The notes: generated by a model not told the origin, from the sequence alone. A stretch of DNA of 23,942 nucleotides from Pseudoluteimonas sp044226035 (GCA_044226035.1 JBGAHT010000044.1:1-23942); one strand, 5' to 3'; positions 7,488 through 16,962 are shown, numbered from the stretch's first letter. A program made the numbers and translations.

Positions 7488-7932
7488 GGACCTGGTCGAG
7501 CGCCTCGACCGCATCCTGCCGCAGACCCAGTGCGGGCAATGCGGCTTCGACGGTTGCCGACCATACGCGGAGGCGATGGCCCGCGGCGACGCAAGCATCG
7601 ACCGCTGCCCGCCCGGCGGCGATGCCGGCGCGCGTGCGCTGGCGCGGCTGCTGGGCGTCCCCGCCCTGCCCTACGACCGCGCGCGCGGCGAACACAAGCC
7701 TTCGCAAGTCGCGGTGATCGTCGAAGCCGACTGCATCGGCTGCACCAAGTGCATCCAGGCCTGCCCGGTGGACGCGATCGTCGGCGCGTCGAAGCTGATG
7801 CACGTCGTGGTCGAACCGCTGTGCACCGGCTGCGAGCTGTGCGTGCCCGCGTGCCCGGTGGATTGCATCGTGCTCGTGGACGGGCCCGCACTGCATCCAT
7901 CCGCGCAAAGCGCGTTTCCGGCCGCGTGCTAA
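7450..7932 (+). CDS. rnfB: Short RnfB-like 4Fe-4S ferredoxin
   Basis: A 160-aa iron-sulfur protein resembling the soluble part of RnfB/RsxB. A 4Fe-4S motif C28-x2-C31-x4-C36 with C53 (QCGQCGFDGC...RCPPGG) is followed by two bacterial ferredoxin clusters: C95, C98, C101, C105 and C125, C128, C131, C135 (each ending CPVD). It lacks the N-terminal membrane helix of true RnfB, and no rnfA, C, D, G or E is nearby, so it probably acts as a soluble electron carrier and not in a complete Rnf pump. The first 13 residues (MALRIPNPESRIP) are encoded by the heptamer repeat and have no clear ribosome binding site; the conserved part begins at about DLVERLD. Placement after metG is typical of xanthomonads (from memory). 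Confidence 0.88.
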   Translation: MALRIPNPESRIPDLVERLDRILPQTQCGQCGFDGCRPYAEAMARGDASIDRCPPGGDAGARALARLLGVPALPYDRARGEHKPSQVAVIVEADCIGCTKCIQACPVDAIVGASKLMHVVVEPLCTGCELCVPACPVDCIVLVDGPALHPSAQSAFPAAC

Positions 7933-7961
7933 TGTAGATCGACGCGACCCGCCCGAACGAC

Positions 7962-9542
7962 ATGGCCCATCCCCAGAACCCGCGCGATGGCGCGCAAGCC
8001 ATGCAACTCTGGCAGGCGGCACAGGAGCACATCCTGGCCGACCGGGTGGCGGAAGGCCGCGCATGCCTGCAATCCCTGCTGGCCATGATGCCGGGCAACG
8101 CCGCGGCGCGGATGCTCCTCGCCGGTACCGTCCTTGCATCCGGGAAAGTCCGCGAAGCCACGGAACAATTGCGCCTTTCGGCCGCCTCCATCCAGCGCGA
8201 CCCGGGGCTGCTCCTGCAAGTGACCCAAAGCCTTTCCCGGCTCGGCGAAGTCAACGCGACCCGGGCCTGCCTCCGGCATCCGATGATCCCGCACATCAAC
8301 AATGGCCCGATGCTGACCGCCATCGGCCACATCTTCCAGGGCATCGGCCTCAATCGCGAAGCGCTGCAGATGATGGATCGCGCGAAACGGCTCGGTTACG
8401 ACAACGCCGATTTCCGCTATTTCCACGCGTTGCAACTGCAGTTCAACGGCCGCCTCGACGAGGCGGAAGCCGAAATGGAGAGTTGCCTGCGACTGGGCCC
8501 GACCTTCGGCCGCGCCTCGCTGTCCCTCGCGCGCATCCGCAAGCAGACCGAAGCGTCCAACCACGTCGATTTCCTGCGATCGCGGCTGCGATCGGTGCCG
8601 CAGGGCAGCGAAGACCACGCGGCCTTCGAATTCGCCCTGTACAAGGAACTCGAGGACCTCGGCGACCTCGATGCCGCGTGGGACGCATTGCAGCGCGCGA
8701 ACTCGATCATGGCGCGGAGGTTGCCGTGCGATCCCGCGCAGGAGGAAGAGGTATTCGATCGCCTGATCGAGTACTTCGAACGCCCCTGGACGGAACGCCC
8801 GAGTCACGTTCCTCCCGGCCCAACCCCGATCTTCGTCGTCGGCATGCCGCGCTCGGGCACGACGCTGCTCGAACGGATCCTCGGCAGCCATTCGAGCGTC
8901 GCATCGGTCGGTGAATTGAGCGACCTCCCGCGCCAGCTCCGTTGGGTCGCGGACCACCATGGCTTCCCGGTCGTCGACCGGGAATTGCTCGAGCACATGG
9001 CAGGATTCGATTTCGGGCTATTGGGCCGGCGCTACCTCGAGCAAAGCCAGTGGCGCGCCGAGGGCAAGGCCTATTACATCGACAAGCTGCCGCCCAATTT
9101 CATGCTCGTCGGCTTCATCAAGCGCGCCTTGCCGCATGCGAAGGTCGTGCATATGTCGCGCGACCCGATGGACGTGTGCTTCTCGAATTACCGCGCGATG
9201 TTCGGCGACGCTTACGCCTACAGCTACGACCTCGACGCGCTCGTGCGCCACTACCGCCAGTACCGCCGCCTCATGGACTACTGGCGCCAGGCCGTGCCCG
9301 GGTTCGTCATCGACGTGTCGTACGCCGAACTCGTGCAGGACACGGAAAACGCCTGCCGCAAGCTGCTCGCGGCGTGCGGGCTGCCTTTCGAGGAAGCCTG
9401 CCTCGACCACACCCGGAACTCGTCGAGCGTCGCCACGCTCAGCAGCGCCCAGGTCCGGCAGGCCATCCATTCCCGCGGCCTCGGGGAATGGAGGCGCTAC
9501 GAACCGCGATTGCAGCGATTGCAGGACATGCTCTCGGCCTGA
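7962..9542 (+). CDS. TPR repeat / sulfotransferase fusion protein
   Basis: A 526-aa protein with an N-terminal helical TPR-like half (about 1-265, with repeats such as LAGTVLASGKVREATEQLRL and ALQLQFNGRLDEAEAEMESC) and a C-terminal PAPS-dependent sulfotransferase domain. The 5'-phosphosulfate loop is GMPRSGTT (294-301) and the 3'-phosphate region is HMSRDPMDVCFSNY (from 397). No signal peptide or membrane segment is visible, so it is cytosolic. TPR-sulfotransferases are common in proteobacteria, mostly with unknown acceptors (glycan, lipid or peptide). The ribosome binding site is poor. It starts 29 bp after rnfB and converges on gumN. Confidence 0.9.
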   Translation: MAHPQNPRDGAQAMQLWQAAQEHILADRVAEGRACLQSLLAMMPGNAAARMLLAGTVLASGKVREATEQLRLSAASIQRDPGLLLQVTQSLSRLGEVNATRACLRHPMIPHINNGPMLTAIGHIFQGIGLNREALQMMDRAKRLGYDNADFRYFHALQLQFNGRLDEAEAEMESCLRLGPTFGRASLSLARIRKQTEASNHVDFLRSRLRSVPQGSEDHAAFEFALYKELEDLGDLDAAWDALQRANSIMARRLPCDPAQEEEVFDRLIEYFERPWTERPSHVPPGPTPIFVVGMPRSGTTLLERILGSHSSVASVGELSDLPRQLRWVADHHGFPVVDRELLEHMAGFDFGLLGRRYLEQSQWRAEGKAYYIDKLPPNFMLVGFIKRALPHAKVVHMSRDPMDVCFSNYRAMFGDAYAYSYDLDALVRHYRQYRRLMDYWRQAVPGFVIDVSYAELVQDTENACRKLLAACGLPFEEACLDHTRNSSSVATLSSAQVRQAIHSRGLGEWRRYEPRLQRLQDMLSA

Positions 9543-9543
9543 A

Positions 9544-9583
9544 GGGCGCGCGATGCAGGAACGTCGGATCCTTCGCGTCGCCC
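9544..9583. terminator. Imperfect hairpin between convergent genes
   Basis: GGGCG, CGCG and AGGA (9544-9560) pair with TCCT, CGCG and CGCCC (9569-9583) with small internal mismatches. It fills the 54-bp gap between the sulfotransferase and the TraB/GumN gene. There is no T-tract, so it may act only as a weak two-way terminator or 3'-end protector. Confidence 0.4.
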
Positions 9584-9596
9584 GACCCAGGCAAGG

Positions 9597-10607
9597 TCAC
9601 TGCTTCGATGCGCACGCCGAGCAGACCCGCTCGACCTTGTAGCCTTTCGCGCGCAACTTCTCGACCACGCCGTCGCCGCCGAGCAGGTGCAGGCTGCCGA
9701 CCACGACCAGGGTGTTCTCGCCGTGTTCGTCGCGCAGCCGCTGGTCGAGCTTGGACACCCACGCGTCGTTGCGCGCGAGGTTGATGCGCTTGTACAAGGC
9801 CGGGTAATCGCGGCGCATCTCGAGCGCCATGCCGTTCCACAGCGCGTCCGCGTCGCCGGCGCGCCATGCGGCATGCAGGCGTTGCACTTCCTTGCTGCCT
9901 TCGGCCGCTTCCTGCAGGGTTTCGTCGAGGAACTGCACCTGCTCGGCCTCGCCCATGCCGTCGAGGAAGGCGATCTGCTCGTCGCCGGTTTCCAGCCCCG
10001 AGGTCGGCTTCTTCGCCGCTTGCGCATCGGCGGAGAAATGCAGGTCGAGCCCGAGCTTCGGGTCCAGGCCCTGCTTGCTCATCTCGACGATGCTCACGGT
10101 CAGGCCCACGAACCACGGTTCGAACAGCTGCAGCATCTGCGCCGGGATCCCGGCCTGTTGCATGGCCGCCGCGTTCGCGTCCACCCATGCGTCCAGGCGC
10201 TTGGCGGTGGCCGGCGGCAGGCTCGCGTCGAGCGGCTTGCCGTCGCCGCGCAGCGCGGCCTGCCCCATGCGCGCCGCCAGGCCCGGCGAACTCATTTCCT
10301 CGGGCGGGATTTCGAACACCACGTCGCCGGAATCGGCGAACGCCGCGTCAACGTCCTTCGACAGCGGGTAATCGCCCGGCTGCAGCATGTGGAACGAACC
10401 GAGCAGGTACAGGCTGCTGTCGGCGTCGGAGACCTTCCACAGCAGCGGCACCGGCGGCGCCTTGGCGGCCGAAGCCGCCGCGGGCTTCGACGCGGGCGCG
10501 GAAGCCTTGTTCGGCGCCGCGGCCTGCGCCGACCACAGCGCGACGACCGCGAACAGGCCGGCGAACGCGGCCCCCGGCAGCACATGCGAGCGCACGCGCT
10601 GGCTCAC
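9597..10607 (-). CDS. TraB/GumN family protein
   Basis: A 336-aa protein beginning with GTG at 10607 in a GTGA overlap with the TGA of the DUF1684 gene, which points to translational coupling. A signal peptide or anchor (hydrophobic run at about 9-31, ending AQAAAP) is followed by an Ala/Pro/Lys linker and the TraB/GumN (Tiki-like) domain. The conserved features are GSFHMLQPGDYPL near the start of the domain, VVFEIPPEEM, a second GSLHLLGGDGV near the end, and a C-terminal basic/cysteine tail (VERVCSACASKQ). The family is proposed to be metal-dependent peptidase-like, from its Tiki relatives; no substrate can be inferred. GumN is named from the xanthan cluster, but no other gum genes are here. 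Confidence 0.87.
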   Translation of the reverse strand: MSQRVRSHVLPGAAFAGLFAVVALWSAQAAAPNKASAPASKPAAASAAKAPPVPLLWKVSDADSSLYLLGSFHMLQPGDYPLSKDVDAAFADSGDVVFEIPPEEMSSPGLAARMGQAALRGDGKPLDASLPPATAKRLDAWVDANAAAMQQAGIPAQMLQLFEPWFVGLTVSIVEMSKQGLDPKLGLDLHFSADAQAAKKPTSGLETGDEQIAFLDGMGEAEQVQFLDETLQEAAEGSKEVQRLHAAWRAGDADALWNGMALEMRRDYPALYKRINLARNDAWVSKLDQRLRDEHGENTLVVVGSLHLLGGDGVVEKLRAKGYKVERVCSACASKQ

Positions 10608-11587
10608 GAGCCGTGGTCCCCGGCGTAGGCCTTCTCGCCGGCGGTGATGGCGAGGTCGAGCCGGTTCTGCGCGGGCGGCAACGGGCAGGTCGCGAACGAG
10701 GTGAACGCGCACGGCGGGTTGCGGCTCTGGTTGAAGTCGATCACGACCCGGCCCTGCGCGTCGGGCATGGGCGTGTCGAGGAAGCGGCCCGCGCCGTAGC
10801 TGCCGTGGCCGTTGGTGCGGTCGGCGAACACCAGGAACAGCGTGCCGCCGCCTTCGTCGATGGCCTCGATGCTGTAGGTCTTGCCGCCGCGTTCGAACTC
10901 GACCGCGCCCGGGTTCTTCGCATCGTCGAGCCCGCCGATGATGTTCGCGACCTGCATCGTGGTGCCCGCCGGATGCGGCACGAACTTGCCGGTGATGCGC
11001 CAGGCCGCGTCCGCGGGCCAGTAGTCGAGGCCGGCGAAGTGCACGCGCGTGGGCGCGTCGGCGTGCTTCACGCGCAGGCCGTAGCGGTCGCCGCGCTGGA
11101 TCACGGTGGCGACGCCCTTGCCGTCGTCGAAACCGATCACGCTCGGGCCGTCCGGGTCCGCGTCGGTGCGCAGCGTGGTCGCGCCCTGCAACGGCTGCCC
11201 GTCGAGCGTGAGCGCGGCGTCCTTGCCCGGCACGAAATGCACGCTGCCGTCCTTGCGCAGGTCGATCATGCCGAAATGCTCCGGCCCCATCGCGAGGCGG
11301 ATGCCGTTGTCGCCGCCGCTGCCGACGAAATGCGGGCCCTGGTCCACCCAGTGCAGGCCGATCAGGCTGGTCCAGCCATCGGGCTTGAGCAGCGATTCGC
11401 GGCGCTGCTCGCGCCAGGCCTGTTCCTCGAGCGTGAAGCGCGGATCCTGCTGGGTCATGGTCTTGTCCGCTTCTGCGGTGGGGGCCTGCGCCGTCGCGGC
11501 CGTCTGCGGGCCGCGCTGGCAACCCGCGACCAGCGCCATGGCGGCCAGTGCGGCGGTCAATCCGGCGATCCGGGTCGATCGTTTCAT
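10604..11587 (-). CDS. DUF1684 lipoprotein
   Basis: A 327-aa protein starting MKRSTRIAGLTAALAAMALV with a lipobox VAGC, so Cys22 is predicted to be lipidated and the protein membrane-anchored. The mature part matches DUF1684: QAWREQRRESLLKPDGWTSL, LHWVDQGPHFVGSG, VFADRTNGHGSYGAGRFLDTP and the C-terminal VIDFNQSRNPPCAFTSFATC. DUF1684 proteins have no firmly established activity. GAGGA eight bases before the ATG, inside the end of mutL, sets the start; mutL stops only 2 bp upstream. It is coupled to the downstream TraB/GumN gene through GTGA. Confidence 0.9.
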   Translation of the reverse strand: MKRSTRIAGLTAALAAMALVAGCQRGPQTAATAQAPTAEADKTMTQQDPRFTLEEQAWREQRRESLLKPDGWTSLIGLHWVDQGPHFVGSGGDNGIRLAMGPEHFGMIDLRKDGSVHFVPGKDAALTLDGQPLQGATTLRTDADPDGPSVIGFDDGKGVATVIQRGDRYGLRVKHADAPTRVHFAGLDYWPADAAWRITGKFVPHPAGTTMQVANIIGGLDDAKNPGAVEFERGGKTYSIEAIDEGGGTLFLVFADRTNGHGSYGAGRFLDTPMPDAQGRVVIDFNQSRNPPCAFTSFATCPLPPAQNRLDLAITAGEKAYAGDHGS

Positions 11588-11589
11588 CG

Positions 11590-13366
11590 TCAGCGTCCTC
11601 GCAGGAACCAGGCGTCGATCTCGGCCAGGCCGAACCGGGCCCAGGTCGGGCGGCCATGATTGCATTGTCCGGAGCGTTCGGTCGATTCCATTTCCCGCAA
11701 CAGCGCATCCATTTCGGGAACGCTCAGGCGCCGGTGCGCGCGCACCGCGGCGTGGCAGGCCATGGTCGCGAGCAATCCGTCGCGGGCTTCCTCGACGCGG
11801 CGCGTCTGGCCGTGCTCGAGCAGGTCGCCGAGCACGTCGCGCAGCAGCGCGGCGGCGTCGGTATCGGCGAGCAGGGTCGGTACGCTGCGCAACAGCAGCG
11901 ATTGCGGCCCGCTGCGCGACACCTCGAAGCCCAATGCCGCGAGCGTCGCGGCCTCGCGTTCGGCGACCTCGGCTTCGCGCGCCGACACCGCCAGCGGCTG
12001 CGGCACCAGCAAGGGCTGCACGCGCACGCCGGCGCCGTCGTGCGCGGCCTTGAGCTTCTCGTAGCCGATGCGCTCGTGCGCGGCGTGCATGTCCACCACC
12101 ACCAGGCCGTCGGCGCTTTCGGCGAGGATGTAGATGCCGTGCAGCTGCGCCAGCGCGTGCCCGAGCGGCGGCACCTTCGCGTCCGGCGCGCCGACCTGCG
12201 CAGGCATCGCCGGCAATACCGGCCCGGGATGCGCCGGCGCGTACAGCGCGGCGTAGTGCGCCGGCGCCTCGGCCAGCTTCAGCGCCATGTCGCCCTGCCA
12301 CGGGCGCGATTCGGCGGCGAAGGCGGGAATGCCCGGCGCCGCGGTTTCCCCGGTCGGGTTCGCCGCCGCGCCCGCGCGCGTGCCCGCCAGCGCCTCGTGC
12401 AGGCTGCGGTAGACGAAGTCGTGGACCAGGCGCGAATCGCGGAAGCGCACCTCGTGCTTGGCCGGGTGCACGTTCACGTCCACCGCGCGCGGGTCGAGTT
12501 CGAGGAACAGCACGTAGGCCGGGTGCCGGCCGTGGAACAGCACGTCGGAATAGGCCTGGCGCACCGCATGCGCCACGTTGCGGTCGCGCACGCCGCGGCC
12601 GTTGACGAACAGGTACTGCGGATCGGCGCTGGCGCGGTTGTAGCTCGGTTGCGCGATCCAGCCGTGCGCGCAGGCCCGCGCCGGCGTGTTCGATGCGCAA
12701 GGCATTGCGCGAGAACTCCTCGCCCAGCGCGTCCACCAGGCGTGCGCCGGTTTCCGACGCGGCCTCGCCGCGATAGCGCCGCAGCGGCTTGCCGTTGTGG
12801 CTGACGCGCACTTCCACGTCCGGGCGCGCCAGCGCCAGCGTACGCAGCCATTCCTCGACGTGGCCGAGCTCGGTGCGTTCGGCGCGCAGGAAGCGCCGGC
12901 GCGCGGGCACGTTGTAGAACAGTTCGCGCACCTCGACCGTGGTGCCTTGCGGTTGCGCGCTGGGCGCGACCTCGCCGACGCGCCCGCCCTCGACCTGCAA
13001 CACGCTGCCGGCGGCGTCGTCGGCGCAGCGCGAGGCGATGCGCAGGCGGCTGACCGAAGCGATCGACGGCAGGGCTTCGCCGCGGAAACCGAGCGTGGCG
13101 ACCGCTTCGAGGTCCTCGATCGAGGCGATCTTGCTGGTCGCGTGGCGCTGCACCGCGACCGGCAGTTCCGCGGCCGGGATGCCGCCGCCGTCGTCGCGCA
13201 CGCGGATCAGGCGCGCGCCGCCTTCCTCCAGGTCGATGTCGATGCGGCGGGCGCCGGCGTCGAGCGCGTTCTCGACCAGTTCCTTGACCACGGAAGCGGG
13301 GCGTTCCACCACCTCGCCCGCGGCGATCTGGTTGACGAGGATGTCGGGAAGCAGGCGGATGCTCAC
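11590..13366 (-). pseudogene. mutL: DNA mismatch repair protein MutL, frameshifted as read
   Basis: The GTG start at 13366 gives the canonical MutL N-terminus (IRLLPDILVNQIAAGEVVER, ENALDAGA, RDDGGGI, TLGFRGEAL: GHKL ATPase motifs). That frame runs correctly to about residue 232 (EHAGAGL), then becomes nonsense. The MutL reading resumes one frame over from about 12666 with HGWIAQPSYNRASADPQYLF, then HPAKHEVRF, the endonuclease-type motif DMHAAHERIGYE, ACHAAVRAH and CNHGRPTW, ending at a TGA at 11590. The shift lies at 12667-12673 in a short alternating GC tract; one extra base, or two lost, would explain it. If real, it removes the dimerisation/endonuclease half and mismatch repair. It could also be a sequencing or assembly error. 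It follows the amidase gene and overlaps no neighbour. Confidence 0.88.
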
Positions 13367-13388
13367 GCCCGGGATTTTACGTTGCCGC

Positions 13389-13416
13389 TGTCATCCTGGG
13401 CGCAGCGAAGGACCTG
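13389..13416 (+). repeat. Dispersed intergenic repeat (GTCATCCTG...GCGAAGGACCT type)
   Basis: The core GTCATCCTGGGCGCAGCG continues with AAGGACCT. One frame reads CHPGRSEGPVF, matching the recurring spurious peptide CHPERSEGS that marks a widespread intergenic bacterial repeat. It lies in the 112-bp gap between the amidase and mutL, followed by a less GC-rich stretch up to about 13475 that may be part of the same element. Confidence 0.6.
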
Positions 13417-13478
13417 TTTTTCGCTTTCCTACCGATACGCAAAAGCGGATCGGTCGGTTCGCCCAGACAAAGAAGCGC

Positions 13479-14933
13479 TTACGGACTCCCGCCCGCGCCG
13501 ACGCCGCTGGCGCCGCCGTCCTGGCCGGAGCGCGCGCGCAGCGCGTACAGCGTGCCCGGCGGCGGCTGGGTGGTGAAGTAGCGATTGACGCCGTCGAGGA
13601 TCGCGCTCGCGAGCTGCTGCTGGTAGGACTTGCTGCGCAGCCGGGCTTCCTCGCCCGGGTTGGAGATGAAGCCGGTTTCGACCAGCATCGCCGGCATGTT
13701 GTCCGAGGTGCGCAGCACCGCGAAGTTCGCGCGTTCCACCTCGCCCTTGTGCAGGTTGCCGATGGCGTCGAGGTTGCCGAGCACGTAGCCCGCGGCGTCC
13801 TCCGACGCCTTCATGTTGCCGCTCTGGGTGAGGTCGAGCAGGACCGAGGTCAAGACGTTGTCGCCGCCGCGGACGCGGTCGCCGCCGATCACGTCGGCCG
13901 CGTTTTCCTTGTCCGCCAGCCAGCGCGCGCGCTGCGAGGACGCGCCGCGCGTGGACAGCACGAACACGCCGGCGCCGCGCGCGTCCGGGCTGGTGAAGGA
14001 ATCGGCGTGGATCGAGATGAAGATGTCGGCGCGCGCCGCGTGCGCCTTGCGCGCGCGCTGCGGCAGGGGAATGAAGTAATCCGTGTCGCGGGTCAGGTAG
14101 GCCTTGAGCCCGGGCGTCGCGTCCACCTGCCGCGCCAGTTCGCGCGCGATGGCGAGGGTCACGTCCTTCTCGCGGGTGCCGCCGCCGCCGAGGGCGCCGG
14201 TGTCCTGGCCGCCGTGGCCGGCATCGATGGCGACCACCAGCGGACGCGTTCCGCCGAGGTCGCGCATCGACTTCACCGGCGGCGGCAAGGCGGGGTTCGC
14301 CGGCTGCGGTGCGGCGGGTTGCGGCGCGGCAGGTTGTGGCGCGGCCGGCTGCGGCGAACCGCTCGCGATCCGGATCGGCACGCCGGTGGCAATGGTGCCG
14401 ATCGCGCGATCCAGCGGCGTCGGCGCGGTGGCCGGGCTGGCCACGGCAGGCGCGATTCCGGGCGAGGGTGTCGGCGCAGTCGTGCTTGCGGCGACCGTCG
14501 TCGCCGGCATCGTCGTCGCCGGCGCGGGGCCGTCGTCCGGCCATTCCAGCACCAGTCGCGGACCGCCGGCGCCGGTTTCCACCCGCGGCTTGAGCGCGAC
14601 CACCGGAGCGGCGAGGTCGAACACGATCCGGGTCACGCCCGGGCTGGGCTGGCCGGTGCGGATTCCGCGCACCACGCCCGCCGGCTGCGGCAGGGGCACT
14701 CCGCGGCGCAGGGCGCTGCCGGGAAGATCGAGGACCAGGCGGTCGGGATTGGCGAGGCTCAGCACCTGGTAGTCGGCCACCGCGTCCAAGCGCAATTCGG
14801 CGCGGGTCCCGGTCGGGCCGGTTTCGAGCCGCAGTTGGTCGATCTCGGCGGCGCGCGCAAGGTTCCACAGCAGCGCCAGCAGCAACGCCGCGCCGAGCAA
14901 GACCTGCTGGATGGCGATTCCCCTTACGCGCAT
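13479..14933 (-). CDS. amiB: N-acetylmuramoyl-L-alanine amidase (AMIN + Amidase_3)
   Basis: A 484-aa periplasmic cell-wall hydrolase that cleaves the MurNAc-L-Ala bond, mainly to separate daughter cells. A signal peptide ends near residue 29 (ARA-AE). An AMIN septal-targeting domain (about 30-130; LRLETGPTGTRAELRL, DRLVLDLPG) is followed by a long Ala/Pro/Thr linker with four PQPAA repeats, and the Amidase_3 domain starts near 235 with the zinc ligand in IDAGHGG (His240), REKDVTL, ISIHADS and the catalytic VETGFISN. There is no LysM domain; the tail is Gly/Ser-rich. AmiB is chosen over AmiC because of the tsaE-amidase-mutL order. It starts 78 bp after tsaE. Confidence 0.94.
   Translation of the reverse strand: MRVRGIAIQQVLLGAALLLALLWNLARAAEIDQLRLETGPTGTRAELRLDAVADYQVLSLANPDRLVLDLPGSALRRGVPLPQPAGVVRGIRTGQPSPGVTRIVFDLAAPVVALKPRVETGAGGPRLVLEWPDDGPAPATTMPATTVAASTTAPTPSPGIAPAVASPATAPTPLDRAIGTIATGVPIRIASGSPQPAAPQPAAPQPAAPQPANPALPPPVKSMRDLGGTRPLVVAIDAGHGGQDTGALGGGGTREKDVTLAIARELARQVDATPGLKAYLTRDTDYFIPLPQRARKAHAARADIFISIHADSFTSPDARGAGVFVLSTRGASSQRARWLADKENAADVIGGDRVRGGDNVLTSVLLDLTQSGNMKASEDAAGYVLGNLDAIGNLHKGEVERANFAVLRTSDNMPAMLVETGFISNPGEEARLRSKSYQQQLASAILDGVNRYFTTQPPPGTLYALRARSGQDGGASGVGAGGSP
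14302..14361 (-). repeat. Four 15-bp repeats in the amidase linker
   Basis: Four near-identical 15-bp units (GGTTGCGGCGCGGCA type, the last one degenerate) encode PQPAA repeats in the linker between the AMIN and catalytic domains. Length variation by slippage would be tolerated here. Confidence 0.7.
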
Positions 14934-15011
14934 GGCCGGGAGTTAAGCATCGGCCGGGGCGGATTGCAATAGGTTTTCCCTTATGAATCCGTGGCCTGTA
15001 GGACCTTTCTT

Positions 15012-15474
15012 TCAGCTGGCAGCAAGAAACGGCCCCAAGCCACTGTCGGCCAGTAGCCGCGAGCGCCAGGCCTCGCCGGCCGGGGTGCCGGGAATCAGGG
15101 TCGCGGAACGGCCGTCGCCGTCCAGCGCCAGCAGCAGGCTCAGGTCCGGCACGGGCAGCGCCCCGGCCCCGCGTTCGGGCCATTCGACCAGCCACAGTTC
15201 GGCGTCGTCGCTGTCGAGGGCGAGGAATTCGAGTTCGCCCGCCGCGCCGATGCGGTACAGGTCGAGGTGCAGCGCATTGCCGCCGGCGGCGAGCGGATAG
15301 TGTTCGACCAGGGTGTAGGTCGGGCTGCGGATCGCGCCTTCCACGCCGCATGCGCGCAGCCATGCGCGCGCGAGCGTGGATTTGCCCGCGCCGAGTTCGC
15401 CATGCAGGAACACCACCGCCCTGCCCTCGCGCGTGCGTTCGAGCGCGCGCGCGAGTGCGACGGTCGCGGTTTCG

Positions 15475-15488
<14 letters not shown>
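15012..15488 (-). CDS. tsaE: tRNA t6A biosynthesis ATPase TsaE
   Basis: A 158-aa P-loop ATPase that works with TsaB and TsaD to form N6-threonylcarbamoyladenosine at position 37 of ANN-decoding tRNAs. Walker A is GELGAGKST (about 30-38), followed by the family signatures SPTYTLVEHY, LHLDLYRI and LVEWPERG. Its length fits the family. I chose the ATG at 15488 (MHLADETATVALARAL) because the upstream extension of the open frame is shadow coding of nnr; with this start the gene overlaps the nnr end by 14 bp, which suggests coupling. tsaB and tsaD are not in the window. Confidence 0.95.

Positions 15489-16962
<1,474 letters not shown>

Noticed and set aside
5177..8353. Long minus-strand open frame opposite metG and rnfB
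   Set aside because: It is antisense to metG, rnfB and part of the sulfotransferase gene; the protein is repetitive and unrecognisable, as expected from GC-rich codon bias.
9597..10607. Xanthan-type exopolysaccharide locus suggested by a GumN relative
   Set aside because: No other gum, glycosyltransferase or export gene is nearby; TraB/GumN proteins occur widely outside such clusters.
12660..12680. Programmed ribosomal frameshift in mutL
   Set aside because: No slippery heptamer or downstream pseudoknot is visible, the required shift is +1 or -2, and MutL proteins are not known to use one.
13417..13478. Small gene in the gap between the amidase and mutL
   Set aside because: Short readings here come from the dispersed repeat (CHPGRSEG-type peptide), a known false-gene pattern.
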